Positions 11,347-23,560 are shown, numbered from the stretch's first letter. The stretch: DNA of 64,000 nucleotides from Dryas octopetala (GCA_963921425.1 OY992837.1:1709896-1773895); one strand, 5' to 3'. Notes: generated by a model not told the origin, from the sequence alone. Translations and numbers: made by a program.

Positions 11347-12103
11347 GTGTGCACACATGCCACTGAGCAAGACAAGAAAACAAGATAAATTTTCTCTTTA
11401 CAAAGCTTGTAAGGGGATAAAAAACAATAGGGACACTTTAAAACCCTAGCAGAATTTCATGTGTAAAATGAGTGTGAAGGGAGCAGCAGCCACCACCACT
11501 TTCAAAATAACACAATCACCCAACAAAAAAAAGAAGAAAAATCAAACCCATATAAGAAGATGAGAGATTTTAAATCCCTAAATCCGAAAATTCGATGAGA
11601 TCGGTGAACTTACCCGTATGTGACTGGAGAGTTTGAACGCTTAAGAGATACCTTGAGAGAGTTTTTCAGAGGTGGGTTTGTGCAGTGGACGTCTGAGAAA
11701 CTTGGAGACATTGAGAAAGATGATGGCAGACGATGTAAATCTCGTAAAATAATAATAGGTATTTCTGGTATTTACAAAAATTCATTAAAGGACTCTACCG
11801 GTTCCATGCAGCTTTGAGCGAACGTGAATTTGAAAAGTTGGGTTTCCTCTGCTTCTCAAACTCGTTGTGGCAGGCCGGTTATTTTGAAAAAAAGCTAATT
11901 GTTTTTCTTTATCAAACGGGTTGTGAATCCAAAATTGTGAAAATAAGTGATTTTGAAGCTTAAAAAAGCAATACCAAACAGGGCCTTAATATAGATAGCT
12001 TCAAGAGATTGTGAATAATTGAACTTTGGAGAAGGATCACAGATACTCACAGAAGAGGACCACTCCCCTTCAGGAGAACTATAGAAGTAATAGGACCACT
12101 TAC
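11347..12103. mobile_element. Probable transposon end between two gene fragments
   Basis: Read on the minus strand from about 11985, the sequence GGCCCTGTTTGGTATTGC is a common terminal motif of plant DNA transposons or MITEs. It is flanked outward by TTA, compatible with a Harbinger-type 3-base target site. The matching left end was not found with confidence; a weaker similar stretch (GCGTTTGGTAAAG) occurs near 10271. The rest of the interval has no recognisable gene. Confidence 0.35.
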
Positions 12104-13895
12104 CAAGACGTATGTCTTGATCTTTTGTCAAGAATATATTAGAACACTGAAGCAAGCATGGAACACCATCAGTACAAAACAGCTCCAGAGATTTTGAAAG
12201 GAGATAGCAGTACCATCTTTGCTAAGTGCAAAGAAAGAAATATATATGTCACTAACCTTGACATCACGATGAAGAATATGATTCATGTGTAAATAGTCGA
12301 GCGCCATCAGAAGTTGAACAAGACACTTACAGAGTTTCTGATGAAAATTAACTTCCACGAATTTGAAGAGCATAGTTATAAAAATGTAATGCATAAAAGG
12401 GACTTCTGTGTATAAATAATAAAAAATTTGCTGCAGGAAGAGAAAACGAAGAGAAAAACAAGAATTAAGATAACTTCAAACCTCTTCAGGGAAAAGAAGA
12501 CCCATGGCTTTTTTTTTATAGCTTCTGCCCTGTACGACACGGAAAAGCAGCATAAGTGGCCAAGAACATGCAAGCCTTCAGGTCAAAGCAGATGAATCCA
12601 CAAATTTATAGTTTCAGCACAAAAGAAAACTTACATGTCTCGTCCTGCGCAATAACCTATGATAATGCATTTATAGCAACCCTGAGAACAAGGGAATCGA
12701 TATGAACCAATGTTAAACCATATTCGACCGATAAAAAAATGTTAAACCATAGGAACTAGTTAGGCTACCATAACTCCAAAGGAAAGCTAAAAACTAAAAT
12801 GGAAAAAGTAATAAATCACAATTTGGGATAACAATGCCGAATTCAAATAGGGTTACACAGATGCTTCTTGCCAAACAATTGTACATTGACAGGTTACCCA
12901 ATGAGATTAAGTGTGCCCAACTACCATCAATGTTGAATGCGAAGGACACCATCAACTCTTGAGGTATTTCCGAAGAGTATCGAATTTAGACAACCCCCCC
13001 AAAACACACACACAATATACAGATATTACAATTCTAATCATGCTCCCTGGCGTTTCAGAACTTTTAAAAAGTTTTATGATACAGATAGACAGGAGGCCAA
13101 GAGCATAAAAAATTTAAAATCCTCCGTGACAAGTTTTTTTGTTTTTTTTGCAGATGATGTTGAACCACATATTATGATAGTATAATATTACTAACTTCAA
13201 GATTATCCCTGATAATCTGCTACACGGATGGCTAAAAGAGAATTATTTTAAGTCTAAGATGACAGTATGGAATAGTATCTGCAGAAGCAACTATTAAGGT
13301 GAGTAAAAACTGAGAAGTTGTAGACATATCACCCTAGGGAGAAGCTGATATCAAGAATCTAGAACATATGCAGCAATGTAGCCTATAAAAGTGGAAAAAC
13401 TAAAATGCACCATTGAACACAAATACACAAGATGTACCTTTTCCACCCAAGAATCTTTGTACTCCACAATTAATGGGTATAGTAATTTAGAAATGAGCTC
13501 CATCTACACAAACCAGGAAAAGTGGTAAACAGCAGATATCCAATATACCATTAAAAATAATCAAAGGTTCAGGCTGGAGCACATCCAGCAAGAACATGGT
13601 TTTTATGAAGCATATTCAACATCGTTTACAAAACAATTAAAAAGTGTATATGGTAGAACATGCGTGCCCACAAGTAATGTGATTAGTTCCTTGTTAAGAA
13701 CATGGTTTATATGAAGCATGTTCAACATTGTTTACAAAACAATTAAATAGTGTACATGGAAGAACATCCGTGCGCACAAGTAATGTGATTAGTTCCTTGA
13801 GATAAAATCATGAATAAAGAATACTAACCTCCTGGTGCGCAGATCTCCGTGATCTATCAGTCTGGCGAGCAAGACGAATCTTTTTCAACACGTAT
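12104..13895 (-). pseudogene. NIMA-related kinase (NEK) gene fragment, seven exons
   Basis: Minus-strand exons at 13895-13829 (YVLKKIRLARQTDRSRRSAH), 13503-13438 (MELISK then LIVEYKDSWVEK), 12681-12635 (GCYKCIIIGYCAGRDM), 12529-12482 (MAEAIKK), 12337-12257 ([28 protein letters not shown]) and 12146-12104 ([15 protein letters not shown]) match the N-lobe and start of the C-lobe of plant NEK kinases, which act in microtubule and growth control. The VLKK lysine and HRDVK catalytic loop are visible. The glycine loop, DFG, activation segment and C-terminal tail are missing. In the 12529-12482 exon an A-run has shifted the frame. It is a truncated, non-functional genomic copy, not a processed one, since intron borders persist. 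Confidence 0.78.
13590..13801. repeat. 106-base tandem duplication
   Basis: Two adjacent copies (about 13590-13695 and 13696-13801), each beginning AAGAACATGGTTT and ending with GTAATGTGATTAGTTCCTTG, differing at a handful of positions. It lies in an intron of the NEK fragment. Confidence 0.8.
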
Positions 13896-16220
13896 CTTTA
13901 ATTATATATCAAACAAATAAAATAAAAACAAATTTTCAATCTTTGCATGATGATATAAAAAGGAATAGTTCAAGGTTAAAATATTTTCGAGATTTGGAAA
14001 TACCCATACTACCTCCTTATACAAGTTGTGCTCAATTATTCCATCAAAGAGAAAAGTTGTGATTCAATATCACTTCCACTTTCTGCTTTTCGAGGTCGGC
14101 ATAAGACTTCAGAATTATTGAAGTTAGACCACTTGGATTCAATCCTAGCTCAACCCAGGTGGCCCAACCTTTGCTGGACCCAAGTTCAACCTAGCCCGTC
14201 CAGTGTCGATCCAGTTCAGGACCTCAGCCCACTGAAAAAGCCCGATTAGTCATTGTTGTCTGATTAAAATTCATAGTCAGAAAAAAATATATATATATCA
14301 AATAAATATTTACATTTCTATTCCCTAAAACAATGGTGGAACTAGCCAACTCAATCATGAAATTTGTTGTCTTGTTCCTAACAGACTAGAAGAGATAAGC
14401 CATCATACATATTATATGGTACCATGTAAACATGACAATTGCTTCCTACATTGACACAGTATAAGTTATCCATACAAAAAGATCTACTGCAGTTCAGATA
14501 TGAGTCAAGAAACGTTCATAATCCTAATCCTACTGCAAATATGATCATTCTTCTACAAATATTATAAAATACTAAAACATGTCAACGATGTCCACCTTAT
14601 TACAAGGACCTCAATATCACAATGCTTATATTTGAATCAAAATCACCAACACCCAAAAAATGGGAATGCACCTTAACATTTTGTTGAGCTCTGCTTTCTT
14701 ATGTTGTTCACATTCACAAGTGTCTTTGTCAAATTTACCCCTTTCTTTGATAGAAAGTTGATTGAAGCGTTTCTCTGCATCCTCTAGGCTTCACTTTAGA
14801 GCCACCTACAAGCATGCCAGAAGTTATAATTCATGTCCTTCACATTCGTCATATCTATATGTAGTTATATTTTCTGTTACAAAACCATGATCCAAATACA
14901 AAAGGTGGGAAAAAAAAAAAAATTACAAAACCCAAAAAACCTACCAACCTCCTTTGTATGTAAACTGAAGGGTACAGATGCACGTCCCAACTAGACAAAA
15001 TATTGTTATTCTCTCCCCTGAATCATATTGTTTACACTTTTATGAGAAGCAACTAGTCTATCTTCTAGTTTGTCTCCATTGAACAGGAAAAAAAAGAGCA
15101 TCAAATATTACATCCATAGGTTGAAAATAAGGTATTGATGCAAACATTGTTTATATGCACAAGACATCCTTCTAATTAAGCAGCCCCTCTCACTTTTTTT
15201 TGGTAAACAATAAGTTTTAGAAGCATCAGAAGAAATTCCTTGAATTTATCATAACGTCCTTAAAGGATACCACCACCTCTATCATAACGTCCTTGAATAA
15301 TGGTAAACAAAAGCAGTACCACCATGACACAAACTTCTATTTGTTCACTGGTGTAGATCAAACCCGCTCTCTCATTTTTTAAAACGATGCATAGACATTA
15401 GGTATTGTTTGAAAGCCTTGCATATGCGCAGAAGACATTTAAAAGCAGTTATGGTTTTAATCTTTATAACATTAGCATATGTTTCTTGGGGGTATTCAAT
15501 ACATATAGACATATATTATCTGATACTATTTGGTAACAATTATTATAAGGGGGTAAAGGAATCGTTTTGATTTCTTATTATCTCTTCCTAGGGTTTCCAC
15601 CACATCTAATAAGTAGGAAACAACACTGGTGGACCATATTGAATTCGTTCACCTGCGTAGATCAAGCAAGTACTCCAGTGGATGATATTGAACTTACAGA
15701 TGAATAACCTGAGATGCAATAATCATGATGCCAAAGCAGAGCTAGTGTTGTCTCTGCAACCAAAGGTGTAAAGAAAATTGCACCAGAATAGCTAAAGGAA
15801 AAAACTTGAAATAAAAAACAGTAGCTTGACTTTTTGGGTATGGTACAGTATATTCATATTGGTACAATACAAACACCCAATCCTAAAAGCTCAGTGCCAA
15901 AGTTTATATTTCAATTCGTGACAAAATATGTCCATAAAACTGAGAAATCTTCAGATATTTTTACAAGCCATAACTCATTAAAGAAGAAAAAGAAACAATA
16001 TATCTCAAGAATGAACTTAATTTACAAATGGTAGGATTAACCATTTGCCATACTGCTACCAAAAATTTAATAACAAAACTTTGTCACGCCATTGAGTAAT
16101 TATTATAAGTAATTCAACTATCTAATAACAGAATGAAGATTTAAACATCAATGTTGAACACCCAGCTCGAATACAGTTCTCATTCTTCAATAATACTTTC
16201 ATCACATTTTCTGCCAACGT
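13896..16220. other. Gene-poor region with one unidentified exon-like piece
   Basis: The minus strand at about 14790-14670 reads DAEKRFNQLSIKERGKFDKD then TCECEQHKKAELNKML. This is a convincing charged, coiled-coil-like coding stretch that I cannot assign; a stop lies just upstream in the same frame. It may be another gene remnant like those at 10987-13895. No other coding signal was recognised. The sequence nearest 16220 is likely the cyclin L 3' untranslated region. Confidence 0.45.
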
Positions 16221-19200
16221 TCAAGCATAAGGATGATATCTATGGCAATCCTTCTCCCGTGAAGAATAGGAGGAACTGTGATAGTCACGATCTGTAAAAC
16301 AAGGATAAGTGTCAGTTGATGGGACTCAAACCACACAGCCACACAATTGAGAAAAAGAAAAAAAACATGTGAACTATTCTTGAATATGCATACCTCGTGA
16401 TGAGTGATGTCTTGATTTCTCTGAATGCCCCCCTGCATTGTGCATTCAACATAGAAATTCAGGTTACAAAGTTTCAGATGTAAGAAAAATTGAAATAAGA
16501 CATTCACAAAACAAATGCAGAAATGGATATGTTACAAGTGGTCGATGAATCGAAGAAAAAAAAACCCATAATAAACCTGAATCTTTTGCTCTATCCTTGG
16601 AACGATGGCCTCGGTCCTTGGTTCTGTCCCTCTTGGCCTCCTCTCGATCTCGCTCCCGGTCAGAATCCCTTCCCCTATCACGATCCCGGACCTTTATTCT
16701 ATTCATGTCCCTGTCTCTCTCCCTCTCTCTTTCCCTGTCCTTGCTTTTGTCACCACTGGTTTCCATTCTGCGTTCAGACTTGGATTTCAAAATGAAGTCT
16801 TCTCTTGCCTCTCCCTCAATAGGCATGCTCTTAGATTCATCATCACTCTCTTTAGTTTCCTTCAGCTTGTCAATCGCTGCCTTAACCATTACACCCTTTG
16901 ATCCACCAGATTCAGGATTGACTGCTGCTGTCTGTGCCTTGGAATTAGAAGTATCATCGATAGCTGGTGAGGTATTCTTAGGAAATTCCTACGGAACACC
17001 AATGAGAAAACAGCTCCACATCACTAAAGTAATTTCAAAATCTGAAGCAACATAGAGAAGATTCTCTTCATCCTGCAGTTGCAATCCTTGATGTTACCCT
17101 TTCTCTAGTCACAGCCAGCGGTGCTGCTGTTAAACCACCAATAAGAAGCAAGTGATTGAATGAAAACAGTCCTTAGAGAAAAATAGCAGCATTTGCAGTA
17201 TCATGATACGATATGCTGACAAGTGGGCAACTGCAGTGATGATTGAAAGAATATTGTAGAGCCCCCAGCTCTGAGTAAATCTTAGGTAATACAGGGGGAG
17301 AGGGAAGAACCCAAAGAAAATAAAATCAGAATTACCTTCAAAATTGACTGGGACTGTGAATTCCATGACTTGTGAGAAAATGTAAATGAATCTCCATCCT
17401 TACAGACCAGTATGTACTGTGCTTTAGGAAGGCTGTATAGATGAGCCAGAACCCTACAAACTTCGTCAATCTCTGATTTCTCAGCATCAAATGCCTTCCA
17501 CCATGGCGGATTCTCAGGAAGGGGTACTTGAAACCTCCGAGCAGCCGCATATACAACACCACAAGTAACAACCTCACTCTTGAATCGCACACACAATGTT
17601 GTACGCAAACTGCACCAAGTAAAAAGTTGGAGAAAAACTAAGAATGAAACCAACAGCATTCTTGAGATATTCAAGAATAAACAGAATCCAATAACTACAA
17701 ATCAAAAGACCATTAAAACACCTGAAACTTTTAGGGAACAATGAAAGGATTAAGTGAATTCCAATATATTCTAAGTTCAGCAACTTTCAATATATAGGTG
17801 AAGCTTTGACATTTAATTCAACATTCTATTTTCTACAAATTGGCTTTATTGATCCCATCCCAGTCTACCAGAAGAAGGTAGCTTAGCTATAACACAGGGC
17901 AGAGGCTCATAGCATTGGTCTTCTCATCCATCCCAAATTCGCAGATACACATGCAAACATACACATACCACTTCCATCCCCACTCTTCAGAACAGACTTT
18001 GAAATTCTAATAAATTGATTGTAAATCACCTACTTCATCTTCTTAAAATGTAACTACATCAATAAGCATCACATAATAGAGTAATAGACGAAAATATTCC
18101 AGGTAAAACAGAACTTTTTCATAAATAAACACCAATTTCAAATTCAAAAGTGTCAAAGTCAAAAGTAAAAAACCAAGCAGCAACAAAATAAAATAAGTAA
18201 TTGGTGTACATTGAGAGAAGCACCTGTCATTTGCTAGATTCCAGGCTTCTTGCGTTAAATCCGGAGGTGTTTCAAGAGTGGCAAGGTAATTTGATATAAA
18301 TTTGTGAGGATGTTCAACATCATGACATATGAAACCCATCTCTTTCAGAATATGTCTTTCTGTTCTACTTAATTCCATCTTCAAGTCTGAATATTTCTGT
18401 CAAAAACAAGACAAACATCTTGAAACCATGACATATACTTTAAAAGGAAAGGATAATAGGACCTCTATAAGTGCAATGGGAATAAAAGGCCTAAACATCA
18501 TTAATGCAGAACAAAGAGGGAGGGGAGGACAGGAAAGGAAATCTATTTATGCTGCACCGCCAGGTAGATTTGATGCTTTGGTCTCAAAAGGATGATAATG
18601 AAAAAACAATGATTGTAGTACAATACACATATAACAAATAGGAGCAACTAACCTTTGAATATGGGTCCAAAGGCTCAATGGGCAAGTTCTCCCTCCTACA
18701 TTCCATTCTGTGGAAAACAATGATCACCTGTCTAGCTTTCTTACGGCATTCCTCCAGTTTTGATGCAAGCCACACACAGCTAGCTGCAACTTTCTACAAG
18801 AACGCATTGCACCCAGTGAAAATACTAGTACTTGCCTTTCACAATCCCAACATAAAAATACTTTTCATTTCCTCATAATTTTTCACAATTTGGAAGCATC
18901 CAAAAAAAGGGATAAAGAGTAAATGTGTGTGTATATATAAAATTAAATATAATATACCCTGACATTGAAGCGTGCAAAGGATTTCTTGCAATAAAAACGG
19001 TGAAACAGAACCTGACCAGTGGCCATCACAGCTTGAGGTCTGTAAGTGATCAAATTAAGCAAACAAAATTAGATAAACAGCACCCTTTAGCAAAAGAACA
19101 GTGATAAAACATTAAAATAAAACAAAACAAAATTAACTTAGGTAGAGCATACAATCTGAGCAAAATGCCGCTTTCTTGGATCAAATCACAGCCGTAGATT

Positions 19201-19304
19201 CTGAGCGTGATCTCCGTGGCTTCATCTATACCGTCCTTTCTTGACGGAGAGTTCTGTAATTGCTCATCCGTCAGATAGAACGTGTCTATTGCCGTGTATA
19301 TCAT
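16221..19304 (-). CDS. CYCL1-1: Cyclin L1-1 (arginine-rich cyclin)
   Basis: Eight exons join in frame to 447 residues: 19304-19153, 19039-18958, 18793-18653, 18396-18224, 17609-17336, 16988-16577, 16432-16394 and 16291-16221, all with GT-AG borders. The N-terminal two thirds form the double cyclin box: [75 protein letters not shown]. The C-terminus is an RS/RD/RE-rich tail ([23 protein letters not shown]) ending [15 protein letters not shown]-type cyclins pair with CDKG/CDK11-type kinases in the nucleus and act in pre-mRNA splicing and transcription. One oddity is an extra Asp in [11 protein letters not shown], where relatives usually read CHVEHPHK. A 5' UTR intron (donor near 19420) is likely. 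Start chosen at MIYTAID as in orthologues. Confidence 0.93.
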
Positions 19305-20537
19305 CGTAACAACTCTAACAAGATTTCAGAAGAAAAGACAATTTTAAAAATTTAATCGAATATCGAGAAAACTAAAGTTTCGAAATCTGTAAAACTAATA
19401 TCAACCAAATAGAGGCTTACCCCCGTTTAAACCCAGAGAGAGAGAATGAACCGAAAGGTTTGGTTTGGCAGCCCAGAAGTTGGACGAAGAGATATCAAAT
19501 TTAATATCTTGATCAGTGAGTTTTTGAAGGTTCGTTCTAGACTTCTAGTCCTTCACTTTCTCTAATTTTCTCGGCCCCAAACAGAAGCTAATGAAAGATC
19601 GTGGACCTCTACTTTAGTTTTGTGATTACGACGCCGCCGTTTCGTATTTTAAGTTATTTTTTATGTTATTTGAGAATAGCTTTTATTTTTTATTTGGGCT
19701 TTTTTATTGGGCTTTAATTTTATTACTAGACACCATGGCCCACGGGAGACCCAAATATCAGCAGTACACATTTCACTTATTGTAGCTGGAAACTTGGAAT
19801 AGAAGGATGAATATTGTATATTTGTTGGGGAACTTGGGATATATTAGCCATTTCGAACAATTTTTTTATTCATTTTTTGTCAATGTGACATCTTTACATA
19901 AGTGAAAAATAAATTTACCCATATCACCTAAACTGCAAGTAGACAACATTAATTAATTAAATTAATGAAATTGACAGATGGTTTAAGCTGAGTGAAACAC
20001 AAAAATAAGTTTCAAGCCATCAAATAAGACAAATAATATCTCATGTGGTAAAATGAGATTTCAAAACAAAAAATTCGGCGACGAAAGTAACTAAGCCATG
20101 AAATTGTGGTGAGTTCCTTTTTAATTTTTTTGGGTTAATGTTAGCAAAACCAGCCACTTGGCAGTATTGTTTTGTGATATTCTCTTTCACCAATCCTTGT
20201 AGGGTCAACAGAGAATAATAATTTGGGGGGCAATATTGGTCCTCTTAAGAGTGAAGCTCACGTGGTGTGAAGCAAATGGTCTATCAACACATTGGCACAG
20301 CAAAATGGTCCTATGCCAACAACATATTAGCTTCAACATCCATGAGAAAGTGAAAATAATAATCGAGAAACCTATTTTAGAGATGAGATTCAAGACATAA
20401 GAAAATGAAAGCAAAGACTGACGTGAAAAAGAGTTGAAAAGGTATAACACAGAAAAGGCTTAACAGACAACTACAAAATGTATATCATCATCAAAAACAT
20501 GTTCAACACAAAAAATGTTCTATCTTATGCTTAGAAA
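19305..20537. other. Cyclin L promoter and intergenic DNA
   Basis: The part near 19305-19450 fits the cyclin L 5' leader with an intron; GGGGGTAAGCC on the minus strand gives a donor near 19421. The remainder is AT-rich with no recognised gene. Confidence 0.55.
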
Positions 20538-20959
20538 TCAAATCCAGCCAGCAAAATCATATTTCGCGGAACTTTGGGGAGGCTCTGGCTTGTTGGTTTC
20601 CATTGGTTCTGCAGAAGCTTGTGGAGCCTCATTGGTGTGGGGATAAGCTGGCTTGGTTGGTGCTGGTTTTAGTTTCGTCATCAACGGTCTACAGCACCTG
20701 TCCATGAAATGCATTAAGCTCCAAATCCAAATAAATCAATATATGCAACTTGCTGGCATTTGTAAGAAGTCTTACTCATTAATTGCTTCAAGGAAAAGCA
20801 TATCATTGGAACTTTCATCCAGTAACTGTATTCACAAGTCAAGCAGGCAACAAATTACATGAGACAGAGACACTATTCCACTATTCCAAAGGATAACTTA
20901 CTGCATCATCCCCTCTTGCAGTGGGAGTAGCTGTGGCTGGTGCTGGTGGTCTACAGAAC
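20538..20959 (-). pseudogene. 3' end of an unidentified gene (three coding exons)
   Basis: Three minus-strand exons with good splice signals join in frame. 20959-20902 reads FCRPPAPATATPTARGDDA, 20825-20776 reads LLDESSNDMLFLEAINE, and 20697-20538 reads CCRPLMTKLKPAPTKPAYPH, then a proline- and glutamate-rich tail ending SAKYDFAGWI and a stop. The low-complexity C-terminus and intact splicing look like a genuine protein end, but I cannot name it. No 5' part is present: upstream lies the inverted copy of the same exons. It is therefore a truncated gene or a fragment carried by a rearrangement. Confidence 0.6.
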
Positions 20960-21482
20960 CTACAAACATCAATTGCAAAGAAAATTAAAATACATTAGAA
21001 AATGAATTACTTAAAAATTTAAACATATATATATTAAGGTACTGGAGCAGAACACAGCTTCCCATATATATGTTTAAATTTTTAAGTAATTCATTTTCTA
21101 ATGTATTTTAATTTTCTTTGCAATTGATGTTTGTAGGTTCTGTAGACCACCAGCACCAGCCACAGCTACTCCCACTGCAAGAGGGGATGATGCAGTAAGT
21201 TATCCTTTGGAATAGTGGAATAGTGTCTCTGTCTCATGTAATTTGTTGCCTGCTTGACGTGTGAATACAGTTACTGGATGAAAGTTCCAATGATATGCTT
21301 TTCCTTGAAGCAATTAATGAGTAAGACTTCTTACAAATGCCAGCAAGTTGCATATATTGATTTATTTGGATTTGGAGCTTAATGCATTTCATGGACAGGT
21401 GCTGTAGACCGTTGATGACGAAACTAAAACCAGTACCAACCAAGCCAGCTTATCCCCACACCAATGCAGCAATGAGGCTCCC
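20623..21482. repeat. Long near-perfect inverted repeat (hairpin) of a gene 3' end
   Basis: Left arm about 20623-21036 and right arm about 21064-21482, with a spacer of some 28 bases. The arms differ by only a few single-base changes and an 8-base insertion (GCTGCATT-like) near the outer end of the right arm. Each arm contains the same exon-like pieces in opposite orientation. A transcript across it would fold into a double-stranded stem of about 410 bp, a configuration known to yield small RNAs from inverted gene duplications. Confidence 0.92.
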
Positions 21483-21568
21483 CAGATCGATACACAGGAT
21501 GAGAGCATAAAGAATTTCATGACCGCACAGAAAATCCAGCGATCCTCTTGATCCGCACTCATTTTGCG

Positions 21569-21996
21569 CCCTAAATATACTCTCATACCCAGATCACCCA
21601 GATCACCCAGATTCACACCACCCAAATCACCCACATCTTATGAGTTTAAGTTAGAACACTTAAACCTTGCTTTAAGCATCGGGGGGAATCTGTTATACAT
21701 TAGGGTCTTCTTGGAGCAATACCGTTTTAATCCAGGGATTTATCCACCATAGCTTTCTTCACCAGCTCTTCCATGAAGATTTTCATGCTGGAATTCTGTG
21801 CGGTCATGAAGCTCTTCATGCTGTCCTTCTGTGTTTGGATCTGAGATTCCAATCCCTGGATTAAAACGGTACTGCTCCAAGAAGACCCCAATGTATAACA
21901 GATTCCCCCGATGGTTAAAGCAAGGTTTAAGATGTGGCTCTGGGTGATTTGGGTGGTGTGAATCTGGGTCTGGGTGATCTGGGCATGAGAGTATTA
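21569..21996. repeat. Second inverted repeat next to the hairpin
   Basis: Left arm about 21569-21741 and right arm about 21852-21996. They share CTGTTATACATT(A/G)GGGTC, CTTCTTGGAGCA, CCGTTTTAATCCAGGGATT and a CCCAGATCACCCAGAT-type tandem motif. The right arm lacks about 25 bases. A further short stretch (CATGACCGCACAGAA) recurs inverted between 21517 and the spacer. Similarity between arms is lower than in the neighbouring hairpin, so it is probably older. Confidence 0.8.
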
Positions 21997-21999
21997 CTT

Positions 22000-23270
22000 G
22001 TTGATTGTAGTAATTAATTAAGCAACCCAACCAATGTGCAGAACATGCATAATACATAATGGAATTTACAAACACACTGTAACGGAAAAGCCCATAAATC
22101 AGTAGATTACAAAAGATCTGCAACATTAATCTATGAAATTCAAAGACTTCATGTTAACTTGTCAGTCACAAAAAAAAAAAAAAAAACAAAGAGTATAATG
22201 TTAATGAAAATCAATAAATTTTACACTAGGCATCTCAGATCTTTCATATTTCAAAAGCAAACTCATAAAATCCCAACTAATACCACATAAACCACCAGAT
22301 CTACAAGCATTCAAGTCGACGGGTTCAAAGCGGCGAGGCGGCGACGACAGTGGACCTCTGGACTGAGGAGGGGCGAGATGACGTTGGACCTCTGGGTTTC
22401 TGAGTTTTTGAGAGAAGAGAGAGTGAGAGTCTGAGAGAGAGTGGGAGTCTGAGAGAAGATAGAGTGAGAGTGAGATCGAGAATGAGAAAGGACTAGGAGT
22501 GTTTCATTTTTTTGTCAGACATTAGTATATAAGTTAATTTATTAATTGATATAACTAAACTTTATATATAAAATTGAGAATGGCTGATATTGTTTTTATA
22601 GATTTGATGTAAACTAAACTTTATATATAAAGTCGTAAACTATATAAGTTTATAATGCTAGATCTATCATCTATAATATACTACTTAATTGATGTTTATA
22701 CATAATGGTTTATAAAGTATATATTTAATCTATAATATATTAAATAATTATAACTTATATATAAGTTTTTTTTTTTCGAAGAACTTATATATATATAACT
22801 TTATAAGTTTCAAGTTTATATATAAGTTATAACTCTATATACAAGTTTCAAGGTTATATATAAGTTAGAACTCTATATACAAGTTTCAAGTTTATATATA
22901 AGTTATAAGTTTATATATATATATAAGTTTCAAGTTTATCTATAAGTTATAAGTTTATATCTATATATATATATTGTAATATATAAGTTTTATATAAACT
23001 TATAAGTTTATATAAAGTTTATAGATCTATAGTTTATATATCTATATATATATATTGTAATATATAAGTTTTATATAAACTTATAAGTTTATATAAAGTT
23101 TATAGATCTATAGTTTATATATCTATAGATATTACATCAAATTTATAGATATTGTTTTATAAAGTAATATAGATATAAGCTTATATATCTATAAGTTTAT
23201 ATTAGCCATCCAATCTATAGATGTATTATATAAGTACTAACTATTTTATAAGTTTATATAAGTTTATTAC
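22000..23270. repeat. AT-rich satellite-like region with 81-base tandem repeat
   Basis: From about 22540 the sequence is dominated by TATATAAGTTTATA-like units. A clear tandem duplication of period 81 spans about 22954-23115, containing ATATTGTAATATATAAG and TTATAGATCTATAG. The stretch 22320-22500 is GA-rich and more GC-rich. No coding content seen. Confidence 0.65.
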
Positions 23271-23560
23271 TAGTTTGTGGTTTATGGTTTAGGATTAGGG
23301 GTAGGGTTTATGGTTTATGGTTTAGAGGGTATATGGTTTAGGGTTTAAGGTTTATGGTTTAGAGGGTATAGGGTTTAAGGTTTATGGTTTATGGTTTATG
23401 GTTTATGGTTTATGGTTTAAGGTTTAAGGTTTAGGGTTTAGGGTTTATGGGGTTTAGGTCTAAAGGCCTAAACTTTATGGTGAATTTAGGCTTTAGGGTT
23501 TAAGGTTTAGAGTATAGGGTATAGCCGTATAGGGTTTAGGGGATAGGGTTTAGGGTATTA
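23270..23560. repeat. Degenerate telomere-like repeat array (TTTAGGG variants)
   Basis: Dozens of head-to-tail GGTTTA(T/A/G)GG units, with variants such as GGTTTATGG, GGGTTTAAGG and GGGTATAGG. They resemble the plant telomere repeat TTTAGGG but are irregular. Similar degenerate units on the opposite strand occur at 44967-45175, inside the hAT-like element. Confidence 0.7.

Noticed and set aside
13590-13801. CRISPR-like or satellite array
   Set aside because: Only two copies with no spacers; a simple tandem duplication in an intron remnant.
14028-14249. 73-residue open frame on the plus strand
   Set aside because: No start context, family similarity or splice structure; looks like chance or repeat-derived sequence.
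16597-17055. Long plus-strand open frames opposite the cyclin L RS-rich exon
   Set aside because: They are antisense shadows of the Arg/Ser/Glu-rich repeat; the minus-strand frame is the recognised protein.
23270-23560. A true telomere or chromosome end
   Set aside because: Units are irregular, internal to the window and surrounded by non-telomeric DNA on both sides.
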